Source: Entophlyctis helioformis
Taxonomy: Eukaryota; Chytridiomycota; Chytridiomycetes; Chytridiales; Chytriomycetaceae
Direction: 5' to 3'
NCBI GenBank assembly: GCA_025526915.1
Contig: JAHLKH010000401.1
Coordinates: 1 to 14,573 of the forward strand
DNA length: 14,573 nt
The translations under genes and the position numbers were made by a program. Of the stretch, positions 1 to 8,665 are shown one piece after another. The notes beneath the pieces are model-generated. The model was given only the letters and a program-made list of their open reading frames with translations. It ran no database searches and was not told where the DNA came from. How positions within the stretch are numbered: position 1 is the stretch's first letter; each line of letters starts with the position of its first letter.

Positions 1-2212
1 AATGTAACCCAAGCATATTCACACATACCGTTGAGCCCACGGCCATTTCCTCGTTGAAGGCGGTCTCGTCAGGGTTGTCACCGCCGCCTTTGGCCACCTC
101 TTTCATGAAAGCCTCTTCAATGAGATCGCTCTCAGAGAGTCCAACAACCTCGGCCAGCATGGACATCTCCTTGCGGCCAGACGTGGTTTCATGCTTGCGC
201 ATGACGGCCTTCCGCGCCTCGGCCAGCTGCTGCCAATCCACTTCCTCCTCGACGATCTCGAGATGCTCGTCCTCGCGCTCGATGCCTTCCATGGGACGCG
301 GGCTCATGGACGGATCGTATGCCTCCATCTCAAACTCGTCCTCGTCTTCCGCACCAGCTGCCTCGCGGGCGACTACTGCGGCTGATGCAGCCGCCACCTG
401 TGCACGCGCGGCAACAGACTCGAGGGTGAGGGGCACAGCGGCCGGCCTCTCGCGATGACCGCCACCGCCAGCACGACCAGCATCGTCACCGCCCGTCGCT
501 TGCCGCTCACGTAACACGTCAATGCGCCGCATGATCATGCGAGCATGCATCTCGCGAAGACGAGCCTTGGCCTTCCAGATAATGATCGCCTTGAGTGTCG
601 CCTCCCAGTAGTCCACATCGACTGGCCCTCCACTTGCAAGTTTGGTCTCGATTTGCTTTTGCAAAATACCAAGCTGGTCCAGTGTCTTGCCCTCCATCAT
701 GCGCTCAATGTCACGGCTTACAGAGTCGCTGACGCCGGTACGGCTGGCGCCAACAGCAGTTTCGCCGGCAGTCCCGCGCGGTCCGCCTCGCTCTTTGCGT
801 CGCTGCTTGTCGAGTTCGTCATCGCAAACAATGATCATGGCCTCCCAAAACTGCTTGACAGACGCGTCTGCCTCAAGGCTGAGATACAGCTGGATGTCGC
901 GGTGAAGCTCCTCGGTTTCCTTGACACTGAGGTTCTTGAATATATGGTACGGCTCGTTCATGTCCATCTCGAGACCCAGAGCGTCAAACTCCTCCGCCAG
1001 CTTTGAATCGGAGCTGAGACTCAGATTGATGGCGAGCACATCGATGGGCTTTGCACGGCCCTCCTTGACGCGAATCTGCGCACGGATCTTGGCCTGCTCC
1101 AGTTGAAACTCGTCCTCTTTGGCAATCCAGTCGCCCACCGCGAGATTGTCTTGCTCGGCGCTGCATGCGAAGCTGCTCTTGTTCGCGCAATTGCTGCTCA
1201 ATCTCGCGCTCAGCGCGATTCTTTTTCAGCTTTTCAAGCTCGGCCTGTTAGGAGCCAGGGGTGAAAAACGTCAGTCGAGAGCGCACAAAATGCCAGTGTG
1301 CCAACACACAGAATTCGGCATTCAAGCATCGATGCTTACATCTGCCTCTCTCCTGCGGCCATGTCACGTTCTAACCGCTCTGCCGTCGAAATACCCAGCT
1401 TGGACTCAATCTCACGTTTCTGATCCACACAAACTTTTGGTTCAGGTTGCTGTCGCCAAAGGGATTCTCGCGTTCGTGTACCCAAGCGTGGAGGCCATCT
1501 GGGCTGCGATCTGCGACTCCTTTTGGGCCAGAAGTTCTTGCTTGAGGAGATCCTTTTCCGCTCTGCGCTGGGCCTTGCGAGCGAGCCCGCTCCTCGGACG
1601 TCTCCCGTCGTCTCTTGTCCTTCTTGTCTTTCTTGGCCTTTTTCGATGGCGGCGGCGACTTGTCTCTGACGGTGCGACACGAGTCAATCCACCAGGGCCA
1701 GAGACACGATGATCAAGAGAGCATTCCTACCGTTTGTCCCCTCTGCTGCGCTTGGAATGCTTGCTTCTGCTTCTGCTCCGGCTCCGGCTCCGGCTCCTGC
1801 TCCGGCTCCTGCTGCGGCTGCTTGAACTGTCACTGCCAGTGCTGCGACTGGTGCTGCGACTGCGCTTGCTCTGCTTTGCATGGCTGCTTCTTTCGCGCAC
1901 AGGCGGCGTCAAAGACCGAGACTGAGACCGAGACCGCGAGCGAGGTCGGCCTCTTTTGCGGCTGCTCTCCTGCTGGCGGCTCTGTCGTCACTGCCCCTGG
2001 TCGTTCTTGAGCTCGAGCCTTGCGGCTGTGCGTTGTCGCCGCGAGACCTTGTCCGGCTGGCGAGAGCGACCGTGAGCGAGAAGCTGACCGCGAGCCCGAC
2101 AGAGAGCGAGACCGGTGCCTGTCTGGGTTCTGGCTGTTCTGCTGCCACGCCGCTCGTCTCTGCCCCGGTCTCTGCCCCGGTCTCTGCCCTTGTCGCTGTC
2201 ACCTTTGTGCAT
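1..2212 (-). CDS. CACTIN: Cactin, spliceosome-associated protein (3'-partial, several frame breaks)
   Basis: Cactin is a nuclear protein that associates with late spliceosomes and supports splicing fidelity (family knowledge). Proposed exons are 2212-1731, 1665-1340 and 1244-29; a GTATGT donor at 28 leads into an intron leaving the window, so the C-terminal cactin domain is missing. Exon 1 encodes an Arg/Ser-rich region with a long RS run near 1750-1810. Exon 2 gives a Lys-rich stretch and the hallmark LGYTN..ENPFGDSNL..FVW block. Exon 3 is open for about 1.1 kb and carries the cactin mid-domain: GDWIAKEDEF, EGRAKPIDVLA, EPYHIF, DIQLYLSLE, FWEAMIIVCDDELD, VDYWEATLKA. The frame changes near 2110-1990, 1580 (a 4-base tandem duplication), 1470, 1425 and 1150, and the exon 2/3 splice phase is off by one. 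The ATG at 2212 is the best start seen, but the RS N-terminus is uncertain. Confidence 0.88.
1245..1339 (-). other. Cactin intron 2 (95 bp)
   Basis: The donor is GTAAGC, there is a GACTGACG branch-like site, and the acceptor is CTAACAG. The flanking peptides (GISTAERLERD before, AELEKLKKNRAEREIEQQ after) fit the coiled-coil part of cactin. The phases on the two sides differ by one base, consistent with a nearby indel. Confidence 0.75.
1666..1730 (-). other. Cactin intron 1 (65 bp)
   Basis: The donor GTAGGA follows the RS-domain codons ending in GDK. The acceptor CCGTCAG precedes a Lys-rich continuation (KSPPPSKKAKKDKKDKR). Joining gives an Arg codon across the junction and skips the stop seen if the donor is read through. 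Confidence 0.7.
1750..1815 (-). repeat. Hexamer repeat encoding Arg-Ser dipeptides
   Basis: On the plus strand this is a run of CTCCGG / CTCCTG hexamers; on the minus strand it reads AGCCGG / AGCAGG and encodes alternating Ser and Arg. It is the core of the RS-like domain of cactin, of the kind that is phosphorylated in splicing proteins. The low-complexity GC-rich DNA also makes this stretch prone to length change and to assembly error. Confidence 0.85.
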
Positions 2213-2328
2213 CTCAGAGATCAATAGAGGAATTGGGGCACAAATGTATCGCAAATCGGCCGATTTTCATTCAAAACGTCAGAGTGCCACGAACGTGCGG
2301 AACGCTGACGACTTGGAAGCCACGAGCG

Positions 2329-3973
2329 TCAAACGTCACCACGGATGAATCCAAGCTCGCTGTATGCCGCCAAACCGCGACGCACATGCATCGAGGGCGT
2401 TTCGGCCAGTCCATAATCGGCCGCCGGTCGCGCGTCGTTGCGATCTGTGCCAAGAACCTCAAACTGCACCACCTGGCTGTCCAGCTGTGGCCCAGATGCC
2501 GATCCGTTCTCATAGCCCGACATTGCAGGCGCTTTGCCCTGGAAACGCAACAGCTGCACAGTCATACCTGGCGCAAGATCAGCTAGCATGTCAATGGCCA
2601 GCGTTCCCTTTGCCAGATCTCCGCCGCTGAGGGCAAAGACACCTGTCCTTCCCTGGAAACGAGATTTGGATGAGCCAGTCAGTAAGCCAGTGTGTCGGTC
2701 TGCTGGACGGATTGCAGGTGCGCATGGAAGCCATGGAATGGCAAAGCATGGCTTACCACAGCAGGATCTTGCACAACCACATTCAGGCGATAGTCGGACG
2801 GTGCCTCCATCTTGGACTTTTCGATCTGTTGGAGAATCTCGCGGGTGGCGTTGCGGCCATCGAGCTCAAGAATGATGTTGCCTCGGCACCTGCGGCCGTT
2901 GTGGTTGTCAGCTTACGCAGATTTGCGCATGCTTGCATGCACAATGCAAGTTTCCATTCGAGGCATGCACACCGTGAGATCGCAATGGGCTCGGTCAGAG
3001 GCTCATACGCATTCAAGTCAAGGTCGACGTATCCGACCGTCTCGTTGCCCATTCCCGTGTTGTGGTGTCCCTGCGAGCTCCTCGGCCGCTCAATGCAAGA
3101 CCAACAGCGCCTCCAGACATCACTTGGTCGTTGTAGAAGAGTGTGAACGGCCTGCCTGTGGAAAAGGGCGTCCGAGCACCAACCAGGCCAAACAGCCTGG
3201 CAGTTGGAAACTCGCTGTTGGCGCTCTGCAGGATCTCATGAGACTCGTTATCGCCAAACATCAAGAACAGGGATGGCGGCACACTGTCCGTGCATGATCG
3301 AGCGTCAGCAGGATGGCAGCCTGGCACGTCCACATGCAGTTCAAGGGCGTGCGTACCTGCGATGCTTGAGTGATGTTGGCAGAATGTCCCACGGATCGCG
3401 CAGCGGACTCTGCGAGATGCTTGAGAATGCAGGTCCAGCGTTGCCATCGGATCCATCGCTACGGCGAGCGCCAGAGACCCAAGACGGCGGCCCAGACCCT
3501 GATGCGGCACCGCCCCACTGCGTCAGGTCGGGCCACCTGCCCACGGCCTTGTTTCTGCGAGCGTGCACGGCGGCAGCAGGAACCGCAAACCCAGTGGCTT
3601 GCAGAGAGATCGCCTCAGGCGACGGATATGGCTAGGCTCAAGCACCGAGAGACTCCATGCGGGAGTCCCTGGCGGCAGCCGCATGCCATGGCCGCTGCCG
3701 AGACTGTCGACGACAGCGCCAACCAGCATGCTGGGCTGGAGTGCGCTCTGCCATACTCGTCTGGCAGGTCTTCCAACTCGTCTGCTGTAAAGTCGGATGT
3801 GGCCAACAGCACAACCGGCGGTCCTGTGCGTGCCGTTGCAGCGCTGTTGCCGGCTGGCCGTCCAAGCCGTTTGCTCTCGCCTTGGCTTGCAGCATCGAGG
3901 CAAGACGTGCAGTCACTTTGCCGACATCCCTGCGCACGGCATCGCGGCCAGGTGCGATTGCCGTGGTCCACAT
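2329..3973 (-). CDS. FIST-domain protein (FIST_N/FIST_C-like), frame-broken
   Basis: FIST domains are thought to be intracellular small-ligand sensing modules; in eukaryotes they occur in FBXO22 and in uncharacterised fungal proteins. Proposed exons are 3973-3357, 3283-2973, 2889-2757 and 2652-2329, about 460 residues. Order along the protein: start MWTTAIAPGRD; PPVVLLATSDFTADELEDL; MLVGAVVDSLGSG; PGTPAWSLSVLEPS; VGRWPDL; SLFLMFGDNESHEIL; FPTARLFGLVGARTPF, then GRPFTLFYNDQ and GGAVGLALSG; GNETVGYVDLDL; GNIILELDGRNATREIL; a final beta-rich part with GDLAKGTLAID and LLRFQGKAP. No F-box is seen, so it resembles the fungal stand-alone form rather than FBXO22. Frame changes occur in exon 1 (three, between about 3900 and 3610) and in exon 2 near 3070. 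The later exons are clean and splice in phase. Ligand unknown. Confidence 0.8.
2653..2756 (-). other. FIST gene intron 3 (104 bp)
   Basis: The donor is GTAAGC, there is a TTACTGACTGG branch-like site, and the acceptor is TTTCCAG. Phase-0 joining gives VVVQDPAV followed by GRTGVFALSGGDL. Confidence 0.85.
2890..2972 (-). other. FIST gene intron 2 (83 bp)
   Basis: The donor GTGTGC follows TEPIAIS and the acceptor GGCCGCAG precedes the CRGNIILELDG block. Joining in phase 2 restores SRCRGNIILELDG in one frame. Confidence 0.75.
3284..3356 (-). other. FIST gene intron 1 (73 bp)
   Basis: The donor GTACGC follows LPTSLKHR. The acceptor GGACAG at 3284 is preceded by a TGCTGACGC branch-like site about 24 nt upstream. 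Joining in phase 2 gives SVPPSLFLMFGD. A nearer CAG after only 36 bp would bring a stop into frame, so the 73-bp form is preferred. Confidence 0.75.
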
Positions 3974-4010
3974 CGTCCGTCAGGCGAATCGAATGTATTG
4001 AGATCAATTG

Positions 4011-5670
4011 TCAGCGTCGTGAGCACTTGAACAGATACGAGGCCATGGTCTTGGCACATGCATGGGCGTGTGTCTGCTCGGGATCGGCAGATCGTGGAAG
4101 GCGCCCATAAAGTCGTGTGGCATGCCCGGCAGGCAGAGTGTCTCGACATTGCTGTCCGTGTCACGCATCATCTGGATCCAGTCCTCAATGTCAGGCGCAA
4201 ACATTTCGCCGCCGCTGTAGACCACCAGGCAACCACCACGAGGCAGGCTAAGGCTGGGCAACTCCTCCATGGTACGCTGCGCTCCAGATCCGCCACCAAT
4301 CAGGCCTCGATTGTCTGACATTCCGTGAATCAATGAAATGTCCCGCAGATCGACGCCGTCTGTGACAATGCCTGCAACGCAGGCGGAAAGAAAGTCCATG
4401 GTGAGGATGTCACTTGAGCGCTCGTACGACCGCACAATGTGCATCGGCGTCCTGGTGAATGTCAGATCCATCCACGGCGATACGAGCATCAGCCCAAGCC
4501 GGCATCGTCAGCGATGCATGCTCGCCACTGGCCCCAGCCTGTTGCACAAGCTCGCGTAGATGCTTGTAAACGTTCCATGTCAAGTTTCCTCCTGCCGAGT
4601 CACCGCCTTGCAGAGCACCGTGTGAATCAGAATGCTTACATACTTGCAGGGCGGGCAAGGCAATCGCGACAGCACCAGACACACCTATGACGACATGCTT
4701 TGCCCCAATGTCATTGACAAGCCACAGGTACTGCGAGACCACAGCATGCAGTATCTCGGGGAACTTGGCCTCGGGTGCGAGAGGATAGTCTGCCGAGTAG
4801 TAGATGGCCTTTTGGCAACCAGCCGACGCATCCTGCTGCTGCTTAGCCATTCTGTCAAACTCGGACATGATGGGCATATGGCCAGATGATAGAGAGAGGG
4901 GAGATCCAACCGCAAAGCCGCCGCCGTGAATCCAAAAGACAACCAACGTGTTCTCAGCGTCCCAGGATTGGCCATGGTGGTGGGTGTCCAACGTACGAGG
5001 CGCAATGGTCGTCTTTGGCACAATCCAAACGCCGCGCGTCGTCCACGATCGTAGCTTCAGTGCTGGCGTCGGTGGCACCGTTGGAGAAGGCAAAGGCTGG
5101 GTCACGCGAGCAGCTATCGTGGAAGAGGCCGTCGGCGACAGAGAGTGGCGAGGCTTGTGCCGGATAGTGGAGGTCTTGAACCCTCTGGCAGCGATGCTCA
5201 GTCGAAACGGCAGCTCGGCAACAGACATGATCCATCGGATCCGGTGCAGATCGGAGCTGGTCATCAAGAAGCTGACAACGTGAACGAGAAGACTCAGCGT
5301 GAAGCTCCACGACTGGGGTGTGGCCATCGGCGTGATGCTGCGACGCAGACGCAGAGTGCGCTGGACGAGCAACAGAAGGGAGACGAACACTGGGGGATGT
5401 GCATGATGGCAGTTGGTTGTGCAGAGACGTTCCAGGCGGGCCGTCAGTGCCGAAGCACACAAGCATCCATGAACGACACGGCACACTCACCAGCATACAG
5501 CGTTGCGCCAACCATGCCGCGGGGAAACAGCAGCCCCCGGAAGGCAACAGCCAGTCTGTGGACAAACGGCTGTCTGCTGAAGCGACGCAGGGCCACGAGC
5601 AGGGGCGATGGAGCAGGCTAGTTGCGCTGCTGTTGGCGCCAGGAGTAATGGTCTGTTCGTGTGTGGCCAT
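4011..5670 (-). CDS. Membrane-anchored alpha/beta hydrolase, HSL (HGGG/GDSAGG) family
   Basis: A serine ester hydrolase of the hormone-sensitive-lipase type; these cut acyl esters of lipids or small molecules. Proposed exons 5670-5491, 5389-4685 and 4606-4011 give about 494 residues with phases that match. The N-terminus has one or two hydrophobic segments (VFVSLLLLVQ near residue 62, SFTLSLLVHVVSFLM near 88), suggesting a signal anchor with the catalytic domain on one membrane face. Motifs: WIHGGGF oxyanion loop near residue 213; YPLAPEAKFPEIL; GDSAGGNL with the nucleophile Ser near 298; LVSPWMDL; GGEMFAPDIEDW containing the likely acid Asp; GMPHDF with the catalytic His near 459. Frame breaks: near 5612 (one C short in a C run), near 4490, and near 4092 (one C short), after which AKTMASYLFKCSRR closes at the TGA at 4011. 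Substrate unknown; a steryl-acetate or cholesteryl-ester type hydrolase is possible. Confidence 0.85.
4607..4684 (-). other. Hydrolase intron 2 (78 bp)
   Basis: The donor GTGTGT follows KHVVI and the acceptor CTGCAAG precedes the nucleophile elbow. Phase-1 joining gives HVVIGGDSAGGNLTW, the canonical catalytic motif. Reading through instead would insert about 26 extra residues just before GDSAGG. Confidence 0.88.
5390..5490 (-). other. Hydrolase intron 1 (101 bp)
   Basis: The donor is GTGAGT, with a CACTGACGG branch-like site and the acceptor CCCCCAG. Phase-1 joining gives GATLYAVFVSLLLLVQ, which forms the membrane segment. Confidence 0.85.
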
Positions 5671-5945
5671 GGCCGAGCGTTTTTGTGGACCGCGGCAAAC
5701 ATGGGGCTGTCGGGCCACGAACTACGGACGACACGCTGGGCAGGAGCCAGACGAGACAGCCATGCAGGTGCTGTCCGTGCACAAGATGCCGATGGGCACC
5801 AGCCACAAGTGGACAGCAGCCATGAATGCGAAGCGCACCGGATCGCTGCAGCCACCAGCTGCCATCCCAGATCTTGACCGCCTTCCTCCTCCACCTTGTC
5901 TTCCAACGACAACAACAACAACAACATCAGCAAGCAACGGCGACA
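5671..5945. promoter_or_regulatory. Divergent intergenic spacer, probable shared promoter
   Basis: These 275 bp separate the start of the minus-strand hydrolase (ATG at 5670) from that of the plus-strand arrestin-DM9 gene (ATG at 5946). They must hold the promoter and 5' leader of both. I see no clear TATA box. The end next to the plus-strand gene is CT-rich, then a CAA repeat (about 5908-5926), as in an unstructured translation leader. Confidence 0.5.
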
Positions 5946-8665
5946 ATGCTGCAGATCGTACTCGACAGCCCAATTGCGGTCGCCGGCCAGCGGCTGTCGG
6001 GGTCGGTGCACATACCGCCCGAGTTGCAGCCCTGCAGCCCGCCCGTCGTGCACCTGACGGGCCTGCTCTCGATCCGCAGCACCCGCTCAGACAGCGGCAG
6101 CGCCACAGTCGAGCGTCGTCTGCTGTGTGCCGTGCAATCCGTCGCTGCTTTGTCGGTGAGTGGTGGTGCCTGCTCGTATGGACGGTGCACGCTGGCGCAC
6201 ACCGGCACACTGGTGCACACTGGCACACACTGGCACACACTGGCACGCACTGGCACACTTGAAGCACAGCAGAGTCTCACCGCATGCTGCCACGGGCTTT
6301 CCACAGGGCTCGGCCTGGAAGTTCTCGCTGCACATCCCGTCGTCTCTGCCGCCGTCGTTTGTACTCGACCTCTCCGACGAGGCTGCGTCGCAGATTGCGG
6401 CCCAGTACACAGTCGAGGCCGTCACATCGCCAGTGCTGGCTGGCTCTCTTGAAAGTGGTGCTAGTTCTGCTACTTCTGCTGCTGCTGCTGCTACTTCTGC
6501 CGCTGCTGTTGATGGTGCCACGCCAGAAAGCCGAGCCGTGCAAGAGTGTCGATCGCTCCCGCTGTCTGTGCAGGTCGAGTCGCATCCCGAGCCGATCCAA
6601 CCGCTGGGTGCAGACGAGTCGTTGCCGCTTGGGACAGACGGCGTGATCTCGCTGGGGTTCTCGGCGCCTCATGCAGCGCTGGTGCCGGACCGGCATCTGC
6701 GTGCGTCGGTGTGTGTGCGCAACGACTCGAATGTCGCGGTGCAGCATTGGCACTTTGAGATGGTCGCGGTTGTGCGGTTGGACGACGCTCCAAGCACGCC
6801 GAGCGGCACCAGAGCGGCCACCAGTCCCACCTATGCCGCGGTCGGTGGCGCTTTCACAGACGCCACGCCTCTGCCTTGGCGCATCGCATTTGATGTCAAG
6901 CTGCCTGTGCAGCTCGTCACATACGGATCCATCGGGCCAGGCGAGACTGCTGCAAAGCGCATCCCCGCGTATCTCGTGCCGACCCTGCCGCCGTCCGTTC
7001 TGTGTCCGGCGGTCGGTCTTGAGATCGAGTACGTTGTCCAAGTGACTGCCACGACGGCATCGGGCAAGACGTTCCGTGCGCAGTCGACGGCCCTCCGCCT
7101 TCTGCATCGCTCATTCAGCGATCCAAGCGACGAGTCTCTGCCGACGTCACTGGACATTGACGAATGGGTTGCTGGGCTCGTGCCGCCGCCAAGACTCTCG
7201 GCTGGCTCGCTGTCGCAGCGCCGCTCCATCGCGTCAGAGTCGGGTGGCTCGATGGTCAGCATGGATCGCCGGGTCAGCACGGTCCGGTCGCCTGGCGCTG
7301 CAGGCAACAGCCTCTCGAGGATGCAGCCGTCGCCATCAGCCCGACTCGCCGAGATCGACCATGAGCTCGAGACACTGTTTGAGGGGCAACTGGAAATGCC
7401 TCGTGCTGGACCAGTGGGTTGAGGGCACGGTCGGATTCCAAAAGTCTGCACAGTTCTACTTTGACTATGAGGAGGATCTTGTGATGGAGCACACCAACGA
7501 CTCGTACTTTGGCGACGGAGCAAGCAGTCAAGGCAGCCGGGGCGGCAGTCCGGTGGTCAGCAACGAGCACCGCGGCCAAGCGAGCGCAGCAGACGGCAAT
7601 GGGCAGCACGGAGCAGCGCACGATGCCAGTGCACAGCGTGGCGGCAGCATGGAAAGAGCCTCGCGTGGCATTCCAGGCGTGATTCTCGTGTCCAACACGG
7701 CGGTGGGAGTGCGCATATCCAAGGCACCCAACCGACCGTCGTGGCTGTTTTACGAAAAGGCCGAGGAGTCGCGCAGCCTGCTTCCGGATGGCAGCGAGGA
7801 GATCATCACGCGGTTCATGGGAGGATACGGCCGATACTATGTGGCCGTGTTTGGCAACACGTTCAACTCTGGCGCCAGGTTTGAGCTTGCCGTGCGACGC
7901 ATCCAAGGCCTCAAGGACTCGGACCCGTTCCGGTTCCTGTCATTTTGGCTGCCGTGCACAGTTCCCGCCGTGCATGCAGCCGCAGGCTCGTTGACACCCT
8001 CATCAGCGTCGTCAGCGTCGTCAGCAACATCGTCATCGCAGCCAGCTGCGCCGATGAATGTCCCTGCTGCCCATCGCATCCCACACAATGCCTGGCAGAC
8101 GGGACACGATCTGTCTGGCGAGCCGCTGTTCTCTGTTCGCGTCCACTACAAGGGCGGGCTGCACCTCGGCAAGATGGGGCCGCATCTGGCAGGCCCATCG
8201 ATCCCGTGGGGAGGCAAGGAGATTGTGCTGCCAGCAGGCACCGAGTATGAGGTGCTGTCCGAGATCCCTGGCACTCGATGGGTCACGGTGCTGAGTGGCG
8301 CAGGGGTTCCTCCCAACGCCATTCCATGCGGCCACGAGGCAGACGGACTGCCGCTGTACGTGGCACGCACGACGGTCAAGGAGTCTGTCATTCCGGGTCT
8401 CCTTGGAGCTGCAGGCGGATCGCGCGGGTGGATGGGCAGCATGCTTGGCGGCATTCTCGATGGACGCACAAGCCAGTGTCCAGGCAAGGCCGGACCGCAC
8501 ATGCACGGATGCAACGTGTCGTTTGGCGGATCCGAGCTCAACTCGTTGACGCCCTTTGAGGTGCTCGTGTACGACGAGCCGCCAGCGTTTGGAAACTCCA
8601 ATGACGACCTGCTGGTTATGGACGCAGCAACGGCGGCGTTGAAGGGAGGCGCGCGACTCAACTAG
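5946..8665 (+). CDS. Arrestin-fold protein fused to a C-terminal DM9 (DUF3421-like) module
   Basis: Proposed exons 5946-6155, 6307-7413 and 7454-8665 are all in phase and give 842 residues; this is the only gene here whose model needs no indel. Residues 1 to about 170 are arrestin N-like (VLDSPIAVAGQRLSGSVHI, FSLHIPSSLPPSF, AQYTVEAV). About 184-340 are arrestin C-like (DGVISLGFSAPHAALVP, VCVRNDSNVAV, SIGPGETAAKRIPAYLVP, GLEIEYVVQVTA). A low-complexity linker, then residues 513-609 form an unrecognised beta-rich segment. Residues 664-812 hold paired DM9 motifs (KGGLHLGKMGPHLAG..IPWGGKEI..YEVL, then GVPPNAI..EADGLPLYVART..PGKAGPHMHGCNVSFGGSEL). Arrestin-like proteins are cytosolic trafficking adaptors; some animal DM9 proteins bind mannose. 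No PPxY motif is seen. An in-frame ATG at 5826 would add 40 residues, but the arrestin start pattern favours 5946. Confidence 0.82.
6156..6306 (+). other. Arrestin-DM9 intron 1 (151 bp) carrying a minisatellite
   Basis: The donor GTGAGT follows QSVAALS and the acceptor TTTCCACAG precedes GSAWKFSLHIP. Phase 0 is kept. It is the longest intron supported in the window, and the excess length is the 10-bp tandem repeat inside it. Confidence 0.88.
6184..6258 (+). repeat. 10-bp minisatellite, unit TGGCACACAC
   Basis: About seven to eight copies of a 10-bp unit with small changes (TGGCGCAC, CGGCACAC, TGGTGCACAC, TGGCACACAC twice, TGGCACGCAC) run without a break. The array lies wholly within intron 1 of the arrestin-DM9 gene. 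Copies 5 and 6 are identical, as expected of recent slippage. Confidence 0.9.
7414..7453 (+). other. Possible 40-bp intron 2 of arrestin-DM9, or a frameshift
   Basis: The arrestin frame hits a TGA at 7420 (GPVG then stop) while the downstream frame is open through the DM9 module. A GTGGGT donor and CTGCACAG acceptor bound 40 bp, and removing them joins EMPRAGP to FYFDYEEDL in frame. It is shorter than any other intron here and lacks a branch-like site. A one-base indel near 7400-7420 is the alternative; it would keep EGTVGFQKSAQ as coding. Confidence 0.5.
7998..8043 (+). repeat. Ser-coding low-complexity run
   Basis: Repeated TCATCAGCG/TCGTCAGCG units encode a Ser/Ala run (SSASSASSATSSSQ) in the linker between the unrecognised segment and the DM9 module. 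It probably acts as a flexible spacer. Confidence 0.7.

Noticed and set aside
1..2212. Calling cactin a pseudogene
   Set aside because: Conserved residues, introns and a 1.1-kb clean exon are kept, and other minus-strand genes in the window show the same kind of small indels; a data-quality cause explains all of them more simply.
3370..4110. A 246-codon open frame on the plus strand
   Set aside because: Antisense to FIST exon 1 and the hydrolase end; composition is Arg/Pro/Cys-rich and unlike a folded protein.
5826..5945. A 40-residue in-frame N-terminal extension of the arrestin-DM9 protein with a Gln run
   Set aside because: The Gln run is the CAA repeat of the leader, and the arrestin pattern (VLDSPIAVAGQ) starts right after the ATG at 5946. 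It cannot be fully excluded.
6184..6258. Short regular repeats as a CRISPR array
   Set aside because: The 10-bp units are contiguous with no spacers, and lie in a spliceosomal intron.
5399..6262. A 287-codon open frame on the plus strand
   Set aside because: It runs through hydrolase exon 1 in antisense, the divergent spacer and the intron minisatellite. Its end is only the repeat translated as Thr-Gly-Thr-His, with no recognisable domain.
6277..7523. Long open frames of 230-276 codons on the minus strand opposite the arrestin exons
   Set aside because: They are antisense shadows of GC-rich coding DNA: Arg/Ser-rich, no family pattern, while the plus frame shows arrestin motifs and correct splice sites.
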